Shown here piece by piece: positions 33,319 to 41,946 of a stretch of 64,000 bases of DNA. The translations under genes were made by a program, and so were the position numbers. Origin of the DNA: Polyangiaceae bacterium (GTDB taxonomy: Bacteria; Myxococcota_A; Polyangia; Polyangiales; Polyangiaceae). The notes under the pieces are model-generated. The model ran no database searches and was not told the DNA's origin. It saw only the letters and a list, made by a program, of their open reading frames with translations. The stretch lies in contig JAKLKA010000006.1 in assembly GCA_023150915.1 (NCBI GenBank), positions 1 through 64,000 of the forward strand. Reading direction: 5' to 3'. Each line of letters begins with the position of its first letter. The first letter of the stretch is position 1.

Positions 33319-34697
33319 CGGATGATGGGTACCCCGTCGGCATCGAGTCGCGGCGGAGGTGGCAAAGGCGGAGGCGCCGCGGATGCGACCGCATGCGGGC
33401 GGACGGGGTGATGCCGCTGTCGTGGCGCGTCAGCCCGGCTCGGGCTCGGTGCGCTCGGCGCACTGGGCGCGGGCAGCGCCTCGACGGGTATGCGGGCGGC
33501 GGCGGAGGGCGGGACGCGTGCCGGCGGGGTGAAGCGCGCCAGCCCGTGCCCGAGTCGAGCGACCTCGCCGGCACGGGCCCAGAGAATCGCCGATGCCACG
33601 GCGATCAGCCCAGCAACAGCCGGCAGAACACCCCGCCGCCAAGCAATGCGTCGAGTCGACGTGCCGACCGTGGTCGACAAACCCGCATCGGTTTCCGTCG
33701 CCGCCGCGGCGTCCGGCACGGGTCGCTTCGGGCCGGTGGCGCCGCGCGCGACGGGCGACTCGAAGGCCTCCGCGCGCTCTGCTGCCAGGCGCCCGCGTTT
33801 GCCCGAGAAGGGCGCCAGGCGCCGCGCGAGCTCCGCGACGCTGGGGATGCGGTCCTCGAGTCGTTTGGCGAGCGCGGCCTCGAGCACCAGGTCGAGCTCG
33901 CTCGGGATGCCGCGCCCGCGCAGAGACGCAGGCGGCGGATCGGCCGCGAAGACCGCGCGGGTCACGTCCGCGACGCTGTCGCCGGCGAACGGCTGCTCAC
34001 CCGTCAGCAGCACATACCCCGTGACGCCCAGCGCCCACACATCGGTGCGCACGTCGACGCTGCTCGGATCACGCAGCTGCTCGGGCGACATGAAGTGCGG
34101 CGAGCCCAGAAGCGCGCCGGTCGCGGTCGCAGACGTGCCGGTGTGGGTTTCCGCAGCCGGCACCGGTTCATCGGCGACCGTGGCCAGCTTCGAGATGCCG
34201 AAGTCGAGCACCTTCACAGAGCGCTGCTGCGCCGCCGTGTGTGCGTAGAACAGGTTGGCCGGCTTGAGGTCACGATGGACGATGCCGAGCGCGTGGGCCT
34301 CGGCCACGCCGACGCACGCCTCCAGCAGGCAGTCCACGGCCTCTTCGACGGGCAGTGGGCCCTCATCGGTCAGCGTGGCGAGATCGCTGCCGTCCAGGTG
34401 TTCCATCACGATGAAGGGAACGTCGTCGTGGAAGCCGATGTCGAAGACGCGCACCACGTGATCGCTGCTGAGAGATTGCGCCGCCTGGGCCTCACGGATG
34501 AAACGCCGATGCGAGCTCGCCGAGCAGCGGCGCATGAACTTGATGGCGACCTGCTTGTGGAGCAAGAGGTGCTCCGCTTGCACCAACGTTCCCATGCCGC
34601 CCGCGCCGAGCCGCTCGCCCACGCGATACTTGCCGGCGACGATCGTGCCCTCCGGCGGCGGGTCCGCCAAGACCGCGCCATCGCCCACGACGGTCAT
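33315..34697 (-). CDS. Ser/Thr protein kinase with C-terminal transmembrane helix
   Basis: 460 residues from ATG 34697, with a closer start chosen over 34742 because MTVVGDG opens the catalytic lead. The N-terminal Gly-rich loop (GERLGAGGMG), Lys in VAIKFM, catalytic HRDLKPANL, DFG as LDFGISK, and SPEQLRD in place of APE are all present. A transmembrane helix near 360 (LPAVAGLIAVASAILWA) separates it from a Pro-rich tail. It is an active-type eukaryotic-like kinase. Targets are unknown; the FHA regulator next door is a candidate. Confidence 0.92.
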   Translation of the reverse strand: MTVVGDGAVLADPPPEGTIVAGKYRVGERLGAGGMGTLVQAEHLLLHKQVAIKFMRRCSASSHRRFIREAQAAQSLSSDHVVRVFDIGFHDDVPFIVMEHLDGSDLATLTDEGPLPVEEAVDCLLEACVGVAEAHALGIVHRDLKPANLFYAHTAAQQRSVKVLDFGISKLATVADEPVPAAETHTGTSATATGALLGSPHFMSPEQLRDPSSVDVRTDVWALGVTGYVLLTGEQPFAGDSVADVTRAVFAADPPPASLRGRGIPSELDLVLEAALAKRLEDRIPSVAELARRLAPFSGKRGRLAAERAEAFESPVARGATGPKRPVPDAAAATETDAGLSTTVGTSTRRIAWRRGVLPAVAGLIAVASAILWARAGEVARLGHGLARFTPPARVPPSAAARIPVEALPAPSAPSAPSPSRADAPRQRHHPVRPHAVASAAPPPLPPPPRLDADGVPIIR

Positions 34698-34775
34698 GCG
34701 CGCAGCGTAACCCCACCCACCGCCGGTGGCGAGCCCCCACACTGCCGGCCCTGCCGTCTGCTATGCTGCGGCGCC

Positions 34776-35879
34776 GTGAAGGGTAGGCCCCTGGCGCTGC
34801 TGTGGGTTATGGCGGTCGCCTGCGGCGAGCTCTTGGAGCTTGGGCCCGAGCGCTCGCTCGCCCCCGGCAGCGGGGGCAGCGGCGGGGCGACCACCGACGC
34901 GAGCGACAGCGGGGGCTTCGGCGGTGAGACTTCGGCGGGCGATGCCGGTGCCGACAGCCAGGACGCCGATGGCGACAGCCCCGATGACATCGACGCCGAT
35001 GTCACCGACGCCGATGTCACCGACGCCGATGTCACCGACGCCGATGTCACCGACGGAGCCGACGGAGCCGACGGAGCCGACGCTGGCTGCCCCCAGCAAG
35101 CGGGCGTGGTCTTTTCGACGTGTACGGTGGTGGAGCTCACGACCCCCATCTGCACGCCGAGCGGCACGTTCACCCTGGATCCGGATGGCACCGGCCCGCT
35201 CGCTCCGTTTCCGGCGCATTGCGACCTCGAGACCGACGGCGGCGGCTGGACGCTGGTGTTGAATTACCTGCACTACCACCACACCAACCCGCCGGTCGCG
35301 GTCCGGCCCTCGAGCCTTCCGCTGTACGACCCGAGTCGCAAGCTGGGGACGCACGACGACAGTGGCACTCAATACTGGGGACACGCCTCCCCCAAGCTGC
35401 TGGATCAGCTCGCGCCCACCGAACTTTGGTTCGAAGGGCTGAGCACGCTGACACCACGCAAGATCTCGTTCAAGACCAGCCATGCCGGGTGCCTGAGCTA
35501 TCTGCGGACGGGCACAGGTTCCTGCGCGGGGCTCGAGAGCTCGTTCACGGCCTTTGCCGACCACACCGCGTACTTGCCAGCGCAAGCGACGAGCTTCATC
35601 CCAAACAAGCAAGACCTTGCGTTGATCGAGGCGCCTTTCTACGTGCTCGGCAAGTACCACTGGAACATCATGTCGTGGGGCGAGCGCTGGGAGGTCGACG
35701 ACTGGACCAACCACCACCACAACACTCACCACCGCGTCCTGGCGCGGTCAGCGCTGGCGCGACCGACCAGCTGCGGCGCGGTGAGCGCGCTGAACCCCAG
35801 CGCCAAGTCCGGCGTGTACGCCATCGACGCCGACGGGCCTGGGCCGGTCGCGGCGCTGCCCACAGCGTGCACCTTCTGA
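34776..35879 (+). CDS. Fibrinogen-like domain lipoprotein with a second, cut domain
   Basis: 367 residues from GTG 34776. LLWVMAVACGE gives a lipobox; then Ser/Asp/Gly-rich spacer with four DADVT-type units and three GAD units. The main domain has CDLETDGGGWTLVLNYLHY near residue 150 and ends after a His-rich DDWTNHHHNTHH, resembling the fibrinogen-related fold of animals and some bacteria. The last 38 residues (TSCGAVSALNPSAKSGVYAI and DADGPGPVAALPTACTF) begin a second copy that ends before its CDL-GGGW core. Probably a surface binding protein. Confidence 0.75.
   Translation: MKGRPLALLWVMAVACGELLELGPERSLAPGSGGSGGATTDASDSGGFGGETSAGDAGADSQDADGDSPDDIDADVTDADVTDADVTDADVTDGADGADGADAGCPQQAGVVFSTCTVVELTTPICTPSGTFTLDPDGTGPLAPFPAHCDLETDGGGWTLVLNYLHYHHTNPPVAVRPSSLPLYDPSRKLGTHDDSGTQYWGHASPKLLDQLAPTELWFEGLSTLTPRKISFKTSHAGCLSYLRTGTGSCAGLESSFTAFADHTAYLPAQATSFIPNKQDLALIEAPFYVLGKYHWNIMSWGERWEVDDWTNHHHNTHHRVLARSALARPTSCGAVSALNPSAKSGVYAIDADGPGPVAALPTACTF
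34995..35081. repeat. Coding tandem repeats DADVT and GAD
   Basis: Four perfect 15 bp copies of GCCGATGTCACCGAC (34995-35054), then three 9 bp copies of GGAGCCGAC (35055-35081), in frame in the fibrinogen-like lipoprotein. The 15 bp copies are near identical, so they may be recent or slip-prone. Confidence 0.9.
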
Positions 35880-36020
35880 GTTGGATGCCCAGCGCTACGG
35901 GCCAGGACTGGCTGCCGGGCTCCGGGGTCGAAGACGATGTCGCGTCGGCGAGCATCGAAGCGGCGAAGCCGGGGTAGGGCGCGGCAAGCGATTGATGGCC
36001 CGCGCTCGCTCTTTCAGTCC

Positions 36021-36037
36021 CCGCCGGCGTCCGGCGG
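36021..36037. terminator. Short inverted repeat, possible terminator
   Basis: CCGCCGG then CGT then CCGGCGG, a 7 bp stem with a three-base loop followed by TCTTG. It lies 142 bases after the fibrinogen-like gene and upstream, on the other strand, of the small ORF at 36095. The gap 35880-36094 otherwise holds nothing I recognise. Confidence 0.3.
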
Positions 36038-36094
36038 TCTTGCTAGTGTTCCCGCGGCGGACAGCGACGCGGGAGGTGCGGCGGGCGCCGTGTT

Positions 36095-36217
36095 TCAGTT
36101 CGTGCCAACGAACCACCAGGCGTACGGCGACGGGGCGTCGTAGCCATAGAGCTCGAACGAGCGCACGACCGAGGCGCTCCAATTCGCGCCGGCCAGCGTC
36201 ACCCACAAACGTCCCAT
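36095..36217 (-). CDS. Possible 40-residue protein or gene remnant
   Basis: A short minus-strand frame (MGRLWVTLAGANWSASVVRS, then FELYGYDAPSPYAWWFVGTN and a stop). The composition is protein-like, with aromatic residues that make it look more like a C-terminal fragment than noise. It begins just after the stop of the gene at 36226-36873 in another frame. It may be the tail of a pseudogene or a tiny gene. I do not recognise it. Confidence 0.3.
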   Translation of the reverse strand: MGRLWVTLAGANWSASVVRSFELYGYDAPSPYAWWFVGTN

Positions 36218-36225
36218 CCAGCCGA

Positions 36226-36873
36226 TCAGAAACGCCCGATCGCTCCAAGGGCGAAGCCCCCGCGCAGCGGCGCGAGCGTCAGGCTGACCGCTGGGGCCGG
36301 ATCGGGAAGGCGGGGCCGGTCGTCCGCGTCGATCAGCGAGTCGACCACGGCGGCTCCGTACATCATCAAGAGGAGGCCGGTGGCCGCATCGCCGCAGGTG
36401 GCAATTTCTTCGTCCGTGTCAGGGTCGCGGTAGTCGTGACAGCGGATGATTGCAAACGCCATGACGCCGGCAGCCGTGCCCGCCACGCGCATGCCAAAGC
36501 TCCCGAGCGCCCGCCAGCCCCGGCCGTGGGCCGCGTGAACCACCGGCCCGCCGAGCGCGTAGACGCCGAGCCACACCCAGGTCTGCAATGGCCGCTCGTC
36601 GCTGGTGGTGACCAAGATGGGCAGGCTGGCGGCATCGACCACGTTCACCTGCCAGCCGTACCAGTAGGGCGGGCCAAAGCGTGGCGGCGGTTCCTCAACC
36701 GTCGGCGCGGTCGGCACGGTCTCGCTATCGACACTCCGCTCGAACGCCCGCTCGCGCGGCTCGGCCCGCGCTCTCGCGGGTGCCGACAACGCGACCAGCG
36801 CTGCAACCGCACCGACCGCTCGCAGTCGGCGCGCGCGGGTCGACGGCTCCCGATCACCCCCCGATCGAATCAC
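36226..36873 (-). CDS. Exported or membrane hypothetical protein
   Basis: 215 residues from GTG 36873, with a hydrophobic N-terminal signal (AVGAVAALVALSAPARA, cut near ARA-E). Two hydrophobic stretches follow (VWLGVYALGGPVVHAAHG and FGMRVAGTAAGVMAFAII), then GDAATGLLLMMYGAAVVDSL. No domain I recognise. Its GTG overlaps the stop of the zinc-ribbon gene (GTGA), so the two are likely cotranscribed. Confidence 0.6.
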   Translation of the reverse strand: MIRSGGDREPSTRARRLRAVGAVAALVALSAPARARAEPRERAFERSVDSETVPTAPTVEEPPPRFGPPYWYGWQVNVVDAASLPILVTTSDERPLQTWVWLGVYALGGPVVHAAHGRGWRALGSFGMRVAGTAAGVMAFAIIRCHDYRDPDTDEEIATCGDAATGLLLMMYGAAVVDSLIDADDRPRLPDPAPAVSLTLAPLRGGFALGAIGRF

Positions 36874-37175
36874 CGGTAGCCCCGCGCCGGACCTTCCGAG
36901 CCGTCCACCAACCGGATCCCAGCCTCGGGATCGGGCTTCAGCTGCTCGAGCTCGCTGGCCCAGAGCTCCGAGAAGCCGCACGCCGCGCAGATCCAGGCGG
37001 CCAGGCGACCCACACGCTCGGTCTTCGAGGCGAGCCAGCCGGTGTCGCCGGTCTTCTGCTTGTAGGCCAGGTGAAGCGGGAGCGTGCCCGGAGCGTACTC
37101 GTGGACCGTCTGAAGCGGATCGACGACCCAGAGCTTCTTGCCCGCGCACTTGGGGCACGTCTTGGTGGTCTTCAT
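36870..37175 (-). CDS. Small zinc-ribbon protein
   Basis: 101 residues from ATG 37175. MKTTKTCPKCAGKKLWVV gives the first C-x2-C, and AAWICAACGFSE, further on, gives the second, a zinc-ribbon pattern. The rest is short. Partners are unknown. Overlap with the following gene suggests one transcript. Confidence 0.75.
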   Translation of the reverse strand: MKTTKTCPKCAGKKLWVVDPLQTVHEYAPGTLPLHLAYKQKTGDTGWLASKTERVGRLAAWICAACGFSELWASELEQLKPDPEAGIRLVDGSEGPARGYR

Positions 37176-37219
37176 CTGAGCGCGAGCATAGCGGCACCCG
37201 CGGGCCGCCGCCATGGCGC

Positions 37220-37792
37220 CTACTGATCAGCTTTGGCTCGCGCCACGTCGAGTTGGCGCTCGAGGCCCAGGGCTTGGACCCACTTTCCCACGTACGTGTC
37301 ATCGAGGGCGTCGCCCTGAACACGAAGGATCCCGGCTGCATCTTCGAGCTGCCGCTCCGACTCGGTCAGCTTCGCCCACTCGAGCTTGGCGATCAGAACG
37401 TCCTCCGCTGTGGCCACGGTGATCTCAGCGTCTCCGAGCGTGGCGGTGGTCCTTCGCTCGAACTCCTCCCTGCTGAACGGCCGCGACTTCCTGATGATGA
37501 AGTCAATCTTCCAGGCACTGGCGAAGTCCACCACGTTGAAGAGCGACTCGCTGGAATACGCCTGAAGAGCGGCATCGCGACTGACGTAGTACTCCTCCTC
37601 CGGCAGGAGCTTCAGGAATCGCTGGAGTGTCCCGAGCACCGGGGCAATGACGAAATCCACGTCCTGGCTCGCGCGGGGGGCCCCGTGAAACCCGCTCGCA
37701 AATGAGCCGGTCAACATGTAGGGAATGCCGGCCGTCTCGAGCAGCTCCGCCACCCTCGCGATGACCTGCTCAGGGCCTTCGGTCGAAGCCAT
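37220..37792 (-). CDS. Nucleotidyltransferase-like protein (AbiEii/MNT-like fold)
   Basis: 190 residues from ATG 37792. The segment YMLTGSFASGFHGAPRASQDVDFVI is the GS-x-D-x-D-type head of minimal nucleotidyltransferases, with Asp residues in QDVDF as metal ligands. VATAEDVLIAKLEWAKLTES further on is also typical. Such proteins are often toxins or antitoxin-like AMPylating enzymes. It overlaps the small gene upstream, so they form a likely pair. Confidence 0.75.
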   Translation of the reverse strand: MASTEGPEQVIARVAELLETAGIPYMLTGSFASGFHGAPRASQDVDFVIAPVLGTLQRFLKLLPEEEYYVSRDAALQAYSSESLFNVVDFASAWKIDFIIRKSRPFSREEFERRTTATLGDAEITVATAEDVLIAKLEWAKLTESERQLEDAAGILRVQGDALDDTYVGKWVQALGLERQLDVARAKADQ

Positions 37793-37988
37793 AGAGCTCC
37801 CGGAGCAGCTCGGCGGACAACCCAGACTCGTCGAGGTTGGTGTGCTTCGAGGCGATGCGCCTTCGGGCCAGGTCACGGAGAGACTGGCTCATGCGACACG
37901 CAAGGCGAAAACGCTCGGCGCCGCCGAGCCTCCGCTGAGCGAGCGTCTGAACGCGAAGCGCTTCGGGTGACGTGTCGCGCACTGCCAC
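37770..37988 (-). CDS. Small partner of the nucleotidyltransferase
   Basis: 72 residues. SPEALRVQTLAQRRLGGAER then MSQSLRDLARRRIASKHTNL with a final ELLRELYGFDRR is a pattern I know from small proteins encoded directly upstream of nucleotidyltransferases. It overlaps the next gene by 23 bases. A toxin-antitoxin or partner role is inferred from context only. Confidence 0.6.
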   Translation of the reverse strand: MAVRDTSPEALRVQTLAQRRLGGAERFRLACRMSQSLRDLARRRIASKHTNLDESGLSAELLRELYGFDRRP

Positions 37989-38068
37989 CGAATCTAGCCC
38001 CGAACCGGCTGCGGTCCAAGGGAGTCGTCGATGCCCTGCTCGCTACCGTGCGCCTTCGCCAGCGCCCC

Positions 38069-38416
38069 TCAGACCGCAGTCCACACGCCGAGCTCGTTGC
38101 CCGACGGGTCGAGGAACTGGAAGCGCTTGCCGCCCGGGAACTCGTGGTGCTCGGTGATGGTGGCGCCGGCGGCCTTCACCGCGACCTCGCTCGCCGCGAG
38201 ATCGTTCGAGTAGAGCACGACCAGCGTGCCGCCTCGGGGTGGAGCCTGGTCGGTCTTGCGCAGCCCGCCCGACACCCCAGCACCCTGGATGTCGGCGTAG
38301 TCGGGGCCGTAGTCGACGAAGGACCAACCGAAGGCCGCGGCGTAGAAAGCCTTGGCCCGCGCGATGTCGGTGACGGGCAGCTCGATGAAGTCGAATCGGT
38401 GGTGACGCTCGGACAT
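38069..38416 (-). CDS. VOC (glyoxalase-like) family protein
   Basis: 115 residues. FIELPVTDIARAKAFYAAAFGW, the first beta-alpha unit, and a later FPGGKRFQFLDPSGNELGVW with the Glu/Asp pattern of a single VOC domain. Metal ligands seem incomplete. Substrate unknown. Confidence 0.85.
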   Translation of the reverse strand: MSERHHRFDFIELPVTDIARAKAFYAAAFGWSFVDYGPDYADIQGAGVSGGLRKTDQAPPRGGTLVVLYSNDLAASEVAVKAAGATITEHHEFPGGKRFQFLDPSGNELGVWTAV

Positions 38417-38452
38417 GCCGCGACGCTACGCCGAGGGTGATGCGGGGGCCAG

Positions 38453-40777
38453 TCAGGGCGCGTAGATCGCTGCGCCGCGCCCGGGCAGCGCGATGCTCAG
38501 CTTGCCGCCGGTGACGGTGACGGCCGGGCCGCCGAGACGGTCGCTGAGCTGCGTGCCGTTGGAGAGTGGCAGCGTGACCGGCAGCGTGACCTCGGTGCTG
38601 GTTGGCCCGCCGTCGCGCGAGAGCGCAACGACGGCGACCTTGCCGTCCTTGGTTTCGCGGGCAAAGGCCAGGAAGGTCTCGGTGGCGTGCAGGCTGCGAT
38701 ATGCCCCGCGACGCAGCGCCACCAGCTCTCTGCGGGCCGCGCCGAGCTTCTGCGTGCGCGCGAGCACGCCCTGCTCGTTCGCGCTCAGCGTGCCGTCGCC
38801 ACGCCAGAAGGCGCGGTTGCCCGGATCGGCGCCGCCCCACTCGCCGTACTCGTCGCCGTAGTACAGCAGCGGGGCGCCGGGCAGCCCGAAGAGCCACGAG
38901 AGCGCCAGGGCGTGACGCGCGTAGGGCTCGGCGTCGGGCGGGGCCAGCGCCACGTTGCTCCACTGATTGCCGGGCACGCCCTTGTCCCAGCCGGGTTGGC
39001 CGCGGTAGGTGGCAAGCGTCACGAAGCGCGACGAGTCGTGGCTGCCGATGAACGGCGTCATGACCGAGCCCGCGGGGTATTGCGCCTGGCTCTGCTGCGC
39101 CCAGTAGTCGGCGTGGATCATCCCCTTCTCGTCGTACGCGAACACGCGATACGGCACGCCGTGATAGAGCACGAAGTCGAACTGCCCATCCAGCGCGAAG
39201 GGGCCGATGTACTGGCTGATGGTGCCGTACTGGCTCTTGTTGCACTCGAGCCCGCAGTCGCTCCAGCCCATGGCCGTCTCGCCCATCTGGAAGTAGGTGG
39301 TGCCGGCCACCTCCAGCTCTTCTTTGAGCCGGGTCGAGATGTTGCGAATGGCGATGTCCTCGACGTGCTTCACCGCGTCCACGCGTAGCCCGTCCAGATC
39401 GAACTCTTGCATCCACCAGAGCGCGTCGGCCACGAACTGCTCCGCGGCGGCGGTGACCGTCCAGTTCACGTCGGGCAAGTACGGGGTGAACAAGCACTCG
39501 AGGCGCTTCTCGGTCCAGTCGCAGCCGGAGGTGCCGCACACGCAGCCGGTGCGAAACCAGCCGGGGTTCTGCTTGTAGTACTCGTGGTCCTGGTGGACGT
39601 GGTTCACCACGTAGTCCATCAAGATGCGGATGCCGTGGGCGTGCGCCTCTTTCACCAGCGCGTGCAGCGCCGCGTTGCCGCCGATGCGCGCGTCCACCTC
39701 TCGCGCCTTGACCGGCCAGTAGCCGTGATAGCCGGTGACCAGGTGGTAGTTGTCCGAGGCCAGGAACGGGCCGGCGGGGTTCTCTTGGAAGGGCGTCATC
39801 CAGATGGCGCGCACGCCCAGCTTGTCCAGGGTGCCGTCGGCGATCTTCTGGCGCACGCCCTCGAGATCGCCGCCCTGGAAGTCGCCCCGCGCGTCTTGCA
39901 CGCCGCTGGTCTTGGGCGCGTCGTTGCCCTTGTCCCCGTTCTTGAAGCGGTCGGTCATGATCATGTAGACCAGCGCGTCCGACCACTCGAACTTCTCGGC
40001 TTCGACCCAGAACACCAGCTGCAGCGGCTCGGACGCCTTGCCCTTGGCGTCGGCCGCGATCACGGTCAGCGTGTACTTGCCATCGGCCAGGCCGCCGAGC
40101 GAGACCGCGAGCTCGCTGCCGCTGACCGAAACGCTCTTCGCCGCATCGCTCTCGCTGCCGTGGTGGTGCAGCTTGGCCGTGATCGACTTCGCGTCGAGCG
40201 CGTCGCCTTCGTTCGAGGGTGTGAACACGACCTTCGCCTCCAGCTTGCCGGCGCCCGCGCTCGGGCGGGTGACCGCCGTCGAGGTGGCGGCGAGCCGCGG
40301 AAAGCCGCAGTCGCGTACGCGCAGCCCCGAGTTCTCGGTGCCGTCGACGTACTTGCGATAGCCCTGACCGGGGTCGAGCACCCAGTTGTTGCCGTCGAGG
40401 ATCAGCTTGTAGCCCCAGAGGCCGGGCTTGGTTTGCACGCTGCCGGTATAGAAGCCGCTCGCGTCCGGCCCCTTCAGCTGGGTGGTCTGCTTGGCGTCGA
40501 AGCCGTTCCATTCGCCGGCGACCTCGACCGTGCTCACGTTCTGCCCTGCCTCGGGCTTGAAGCGGATCTCGGTGGTGCAGATGGCATTGCTGGTGGTGCC
40601 ACCGCTGCCGCCGCTGCCCCCGCTCGCACCGCCCGAGCCGCCGCCGCCGCTCGAGCCACCCGAGCCGCCGCTGCCGCCGAACGAGGGCTTCGCCTCTTCC
40701 GCGTCGTCCGCGCAGCTCAGCGTCGCGAGAGCGCTGAGCACCATCAAAGCCAAGATCGAAGAGGTGAAGCGCCGCAT
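38453..40777 (-). CDS. GH13 alpha-amylase-like lipoprotein
   Basis: 774 residues from ATG 40777. ILALMVLSALATLSC is a lipobox, then a Gly/Ser spacer and a carbohydrate-binding CBM48-like region (RFKPEAGQNVSTVEVAGEWN). The catalytic barrel has DYVVNHVHQDH near 450, DGLRVDAVKH (nucleophile Asp) near 535, QMGETAMG (acid Glu), and FIGSHDSSRF (second Asp). It probably degrades starch or maltodextrin at the cell surface, and fits with the LamB-like porin and the other GH13 gene here. Confidence 0.92.
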   Translation of the reverse strand: MRRFTSSILALMVLSALATLSCADDAEEAKPSFGGSGGSGGSSGGGGSGGASGGSGGSGGTTSNAICTTEIRFKPEAGQNVSTVEVAGEWNGFDAKQTTQLKGPDASGFYTGSVQTKPGLWGYKLILDGNNWVLDPGQGYRKYVDGTENSGLRVRDCGFPRLAATSTAVTRPSAGAGKLEAKVVFTPSNEGDALDAKSITAKLHHHGSESDAAKSVSVSGSELAVSLGGLADGKYTLTVIAADAKGKASEPLQLVFWVEAEKFEWSDALVYMIMTDRFKNGDKGNDAPKTSGVQDARGDFQGGDLEGVRQKIADGTLDKLGVRAIWMTPFQENPAGPFLASDNYHLVTGYHGYWPVKAREVDARIGGNAALHALVKEAHAHGIRILMDYVVNHVHQDHEYYKQNPGWFRTGCVCGTSGCDWTEKRLECLFTPYLPDVNWTVTAAAEQFVADALWWMQEFDLDGLRVDAVKHVEDIAIRNISTRLKEELEVAGTTYFQMGETAMGWSDCGLECNKSQYGTISQYIGPFALDGQFDFVLYHGVPYRVFAYDEKGMIHADYWAQQSQAQYPAGSVMTPFIGSHDSSRFVTLATYRGQPGWDKGVPGNQWSNVALAPPDAEPYARHALALSWLFGLPGAPLLYYGDEYGEWGGADPGNRAFWRGDGTLSANEQGVLARTQKLGAARRELVALRRGAYRSLHATETFLAFARETKDGKVAVVALSRDGGPTSTEVTLPVTLPLSNGTQLSDRLGGPAVTVTGGKLSIALPGRGAAIYAP

Positions 40778-40818
40778 GACTCGGCGACCAGCGTAGCTCG
40801 AAACCTGGTGGGCGTCGC

Positions 40819-41429
40819 TCACTCGAGGTCGCAGTGGATCGCGACGCGCTTGGCTCCGCCGATGGCGCCTCCAATCCAGCGAAAGGGTCGCGGGATCGTT
40901 CCGGCTGAGCACCCTTCGTCGAGCAACTCCGGAACCTTGGTCGCGCACCATCCTGCCTGGCATCCCTTGCAGCCGAGGTCGCTTTGGCATGAGGTGAGCG
41001 CGGGCCCCGCGAGCTGCACCAGCTCGCAGCGGCGGAGGGTCTCGCCGTCGAAATCGACCCAGGTAGCAACGCCCTCGGGGTCGCGGCGGCCACGTACGGG
41101 ATCACACCCGGTCGGGTCGAGTTGGTCGACCCAGATGCGACAGGCCAGCGCTCCGGATTCGAGCTCGGTGATTGATTCGGGCAGGCACCACGGGGCGCAG
41201 AGATCGGGGGACCGCGGCTCGAACCAAGGTGTAGCGCACGGCCATGGCCGCGTCTGCCCATGGCCGTGCTCGCCCCACTCCAAGAGCCGCGCGCCGTGCC
41301 CGTGCTCGCTGGCGGCGCACTCACCAAACGGACCGACCTGTAGTCGATCTGAAGCTGCCCCCCCGATCTCGAGGGAACGTCCACCGGGCTAGCGGAGCAG
41401 CCCAGGACCAAGAGCGCGAGCCATCGCAT
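40819..41429 (-). pseudogene. Cys-rich lipoprotein with a frameshift at a run of seven C
   Basis: From ATG 41429 MRWLALLVLGCSASPVDVPS is a lipobox signal. The frame then goes wrong at 41358-41364 (seven C on the plus strand, G on the coding strand). After the tract a second frame reads GAASDRLQVGPFGECAASEH and on to the stop at 40819, with ten or more Cys and no stops. Adding one G would join them into a protein of about 200 residues. It may be phase-variable, a sequencing error or a pseudogene. No domain recognised. Confidence 0.65.
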
Positions 41430-41586
41430 GCCCAGCGGTAAGGCACACGACATGCCGGTCGTAATGCCAGGCCAAAGCCGCCGGAGTCGTCAACGGCGTT
41501 GCCGGTGCTGCTCTGGTGGTGCAACCCGGGTTGCGGTCCACCGTGGGCTTCACTACGCCTACGGCTCGTTCAACCCAGGAGCGGCA

Positions 41587-41946
41587 ATGACCGAATCGAA
41601 GGAACACCACGGCGGGTGCCACTGCGGCAAGGTCCGTTACCGCGTCACGATGGCGCTCGACACGGCGATGAGCTGCAACTGCTCAATCTGTTCCAAGAAG
41701 GGGCATCTGCTCTCGTTCGTGCCGGAAACGGCCTTCGTGCTCGAGAGCGGGGAAGACGCGCTCACGGACTACCAGTTCAACAAGCACGTGGTCCACCACA
41801 CCTTCTGCAAGACCTGCGGCATTCAATCGTTCGCGCGCGGCACGGCTCCGGACGGCTCGAAGATGGTGGCCATCAACGTGCGTTGCCTGGACGGCGTGGA
41901 CTTGGCCAAGGTCAAGGTCGCCGAGGTCGACGGCCGAAGCCTCTGA
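41587..41946 (+). CDS. GFA family zinc-binding protein
   Basis: 119 residues from ATG 41587. HHGGCHCGKVRYRV, then SCNCSICSKKGHL and FCKTCGIQSFAR hold the Cys pairs that bind the two zincs of the glutathione-dependent formaldehyde-activating (Gfa/CENP-V) fold. Many members have other roles. Its last 35 bases overlap the tail of the opposite glucoamylase gene. Confidence 0.9.
   Translation: MTESKEHHGGCHCGKVRYRVTMALDTAMSCNCSICSKKGHLLSFVPETAFVLESGEDALTDYQFNKHVVHHTFCKTCGIQSFARGTAPDGSKMVAINVRCLDGVDLAKVKVAEVDGRSL

Noticed and set aside
38043-41453. 1136-residue minus-strand open frame over the amylase
   Set aside because: Only its first 20 residues (the lipobox of the frameshifted lipoprotein) look real. 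The rest is a shadow of the GH13 gene.
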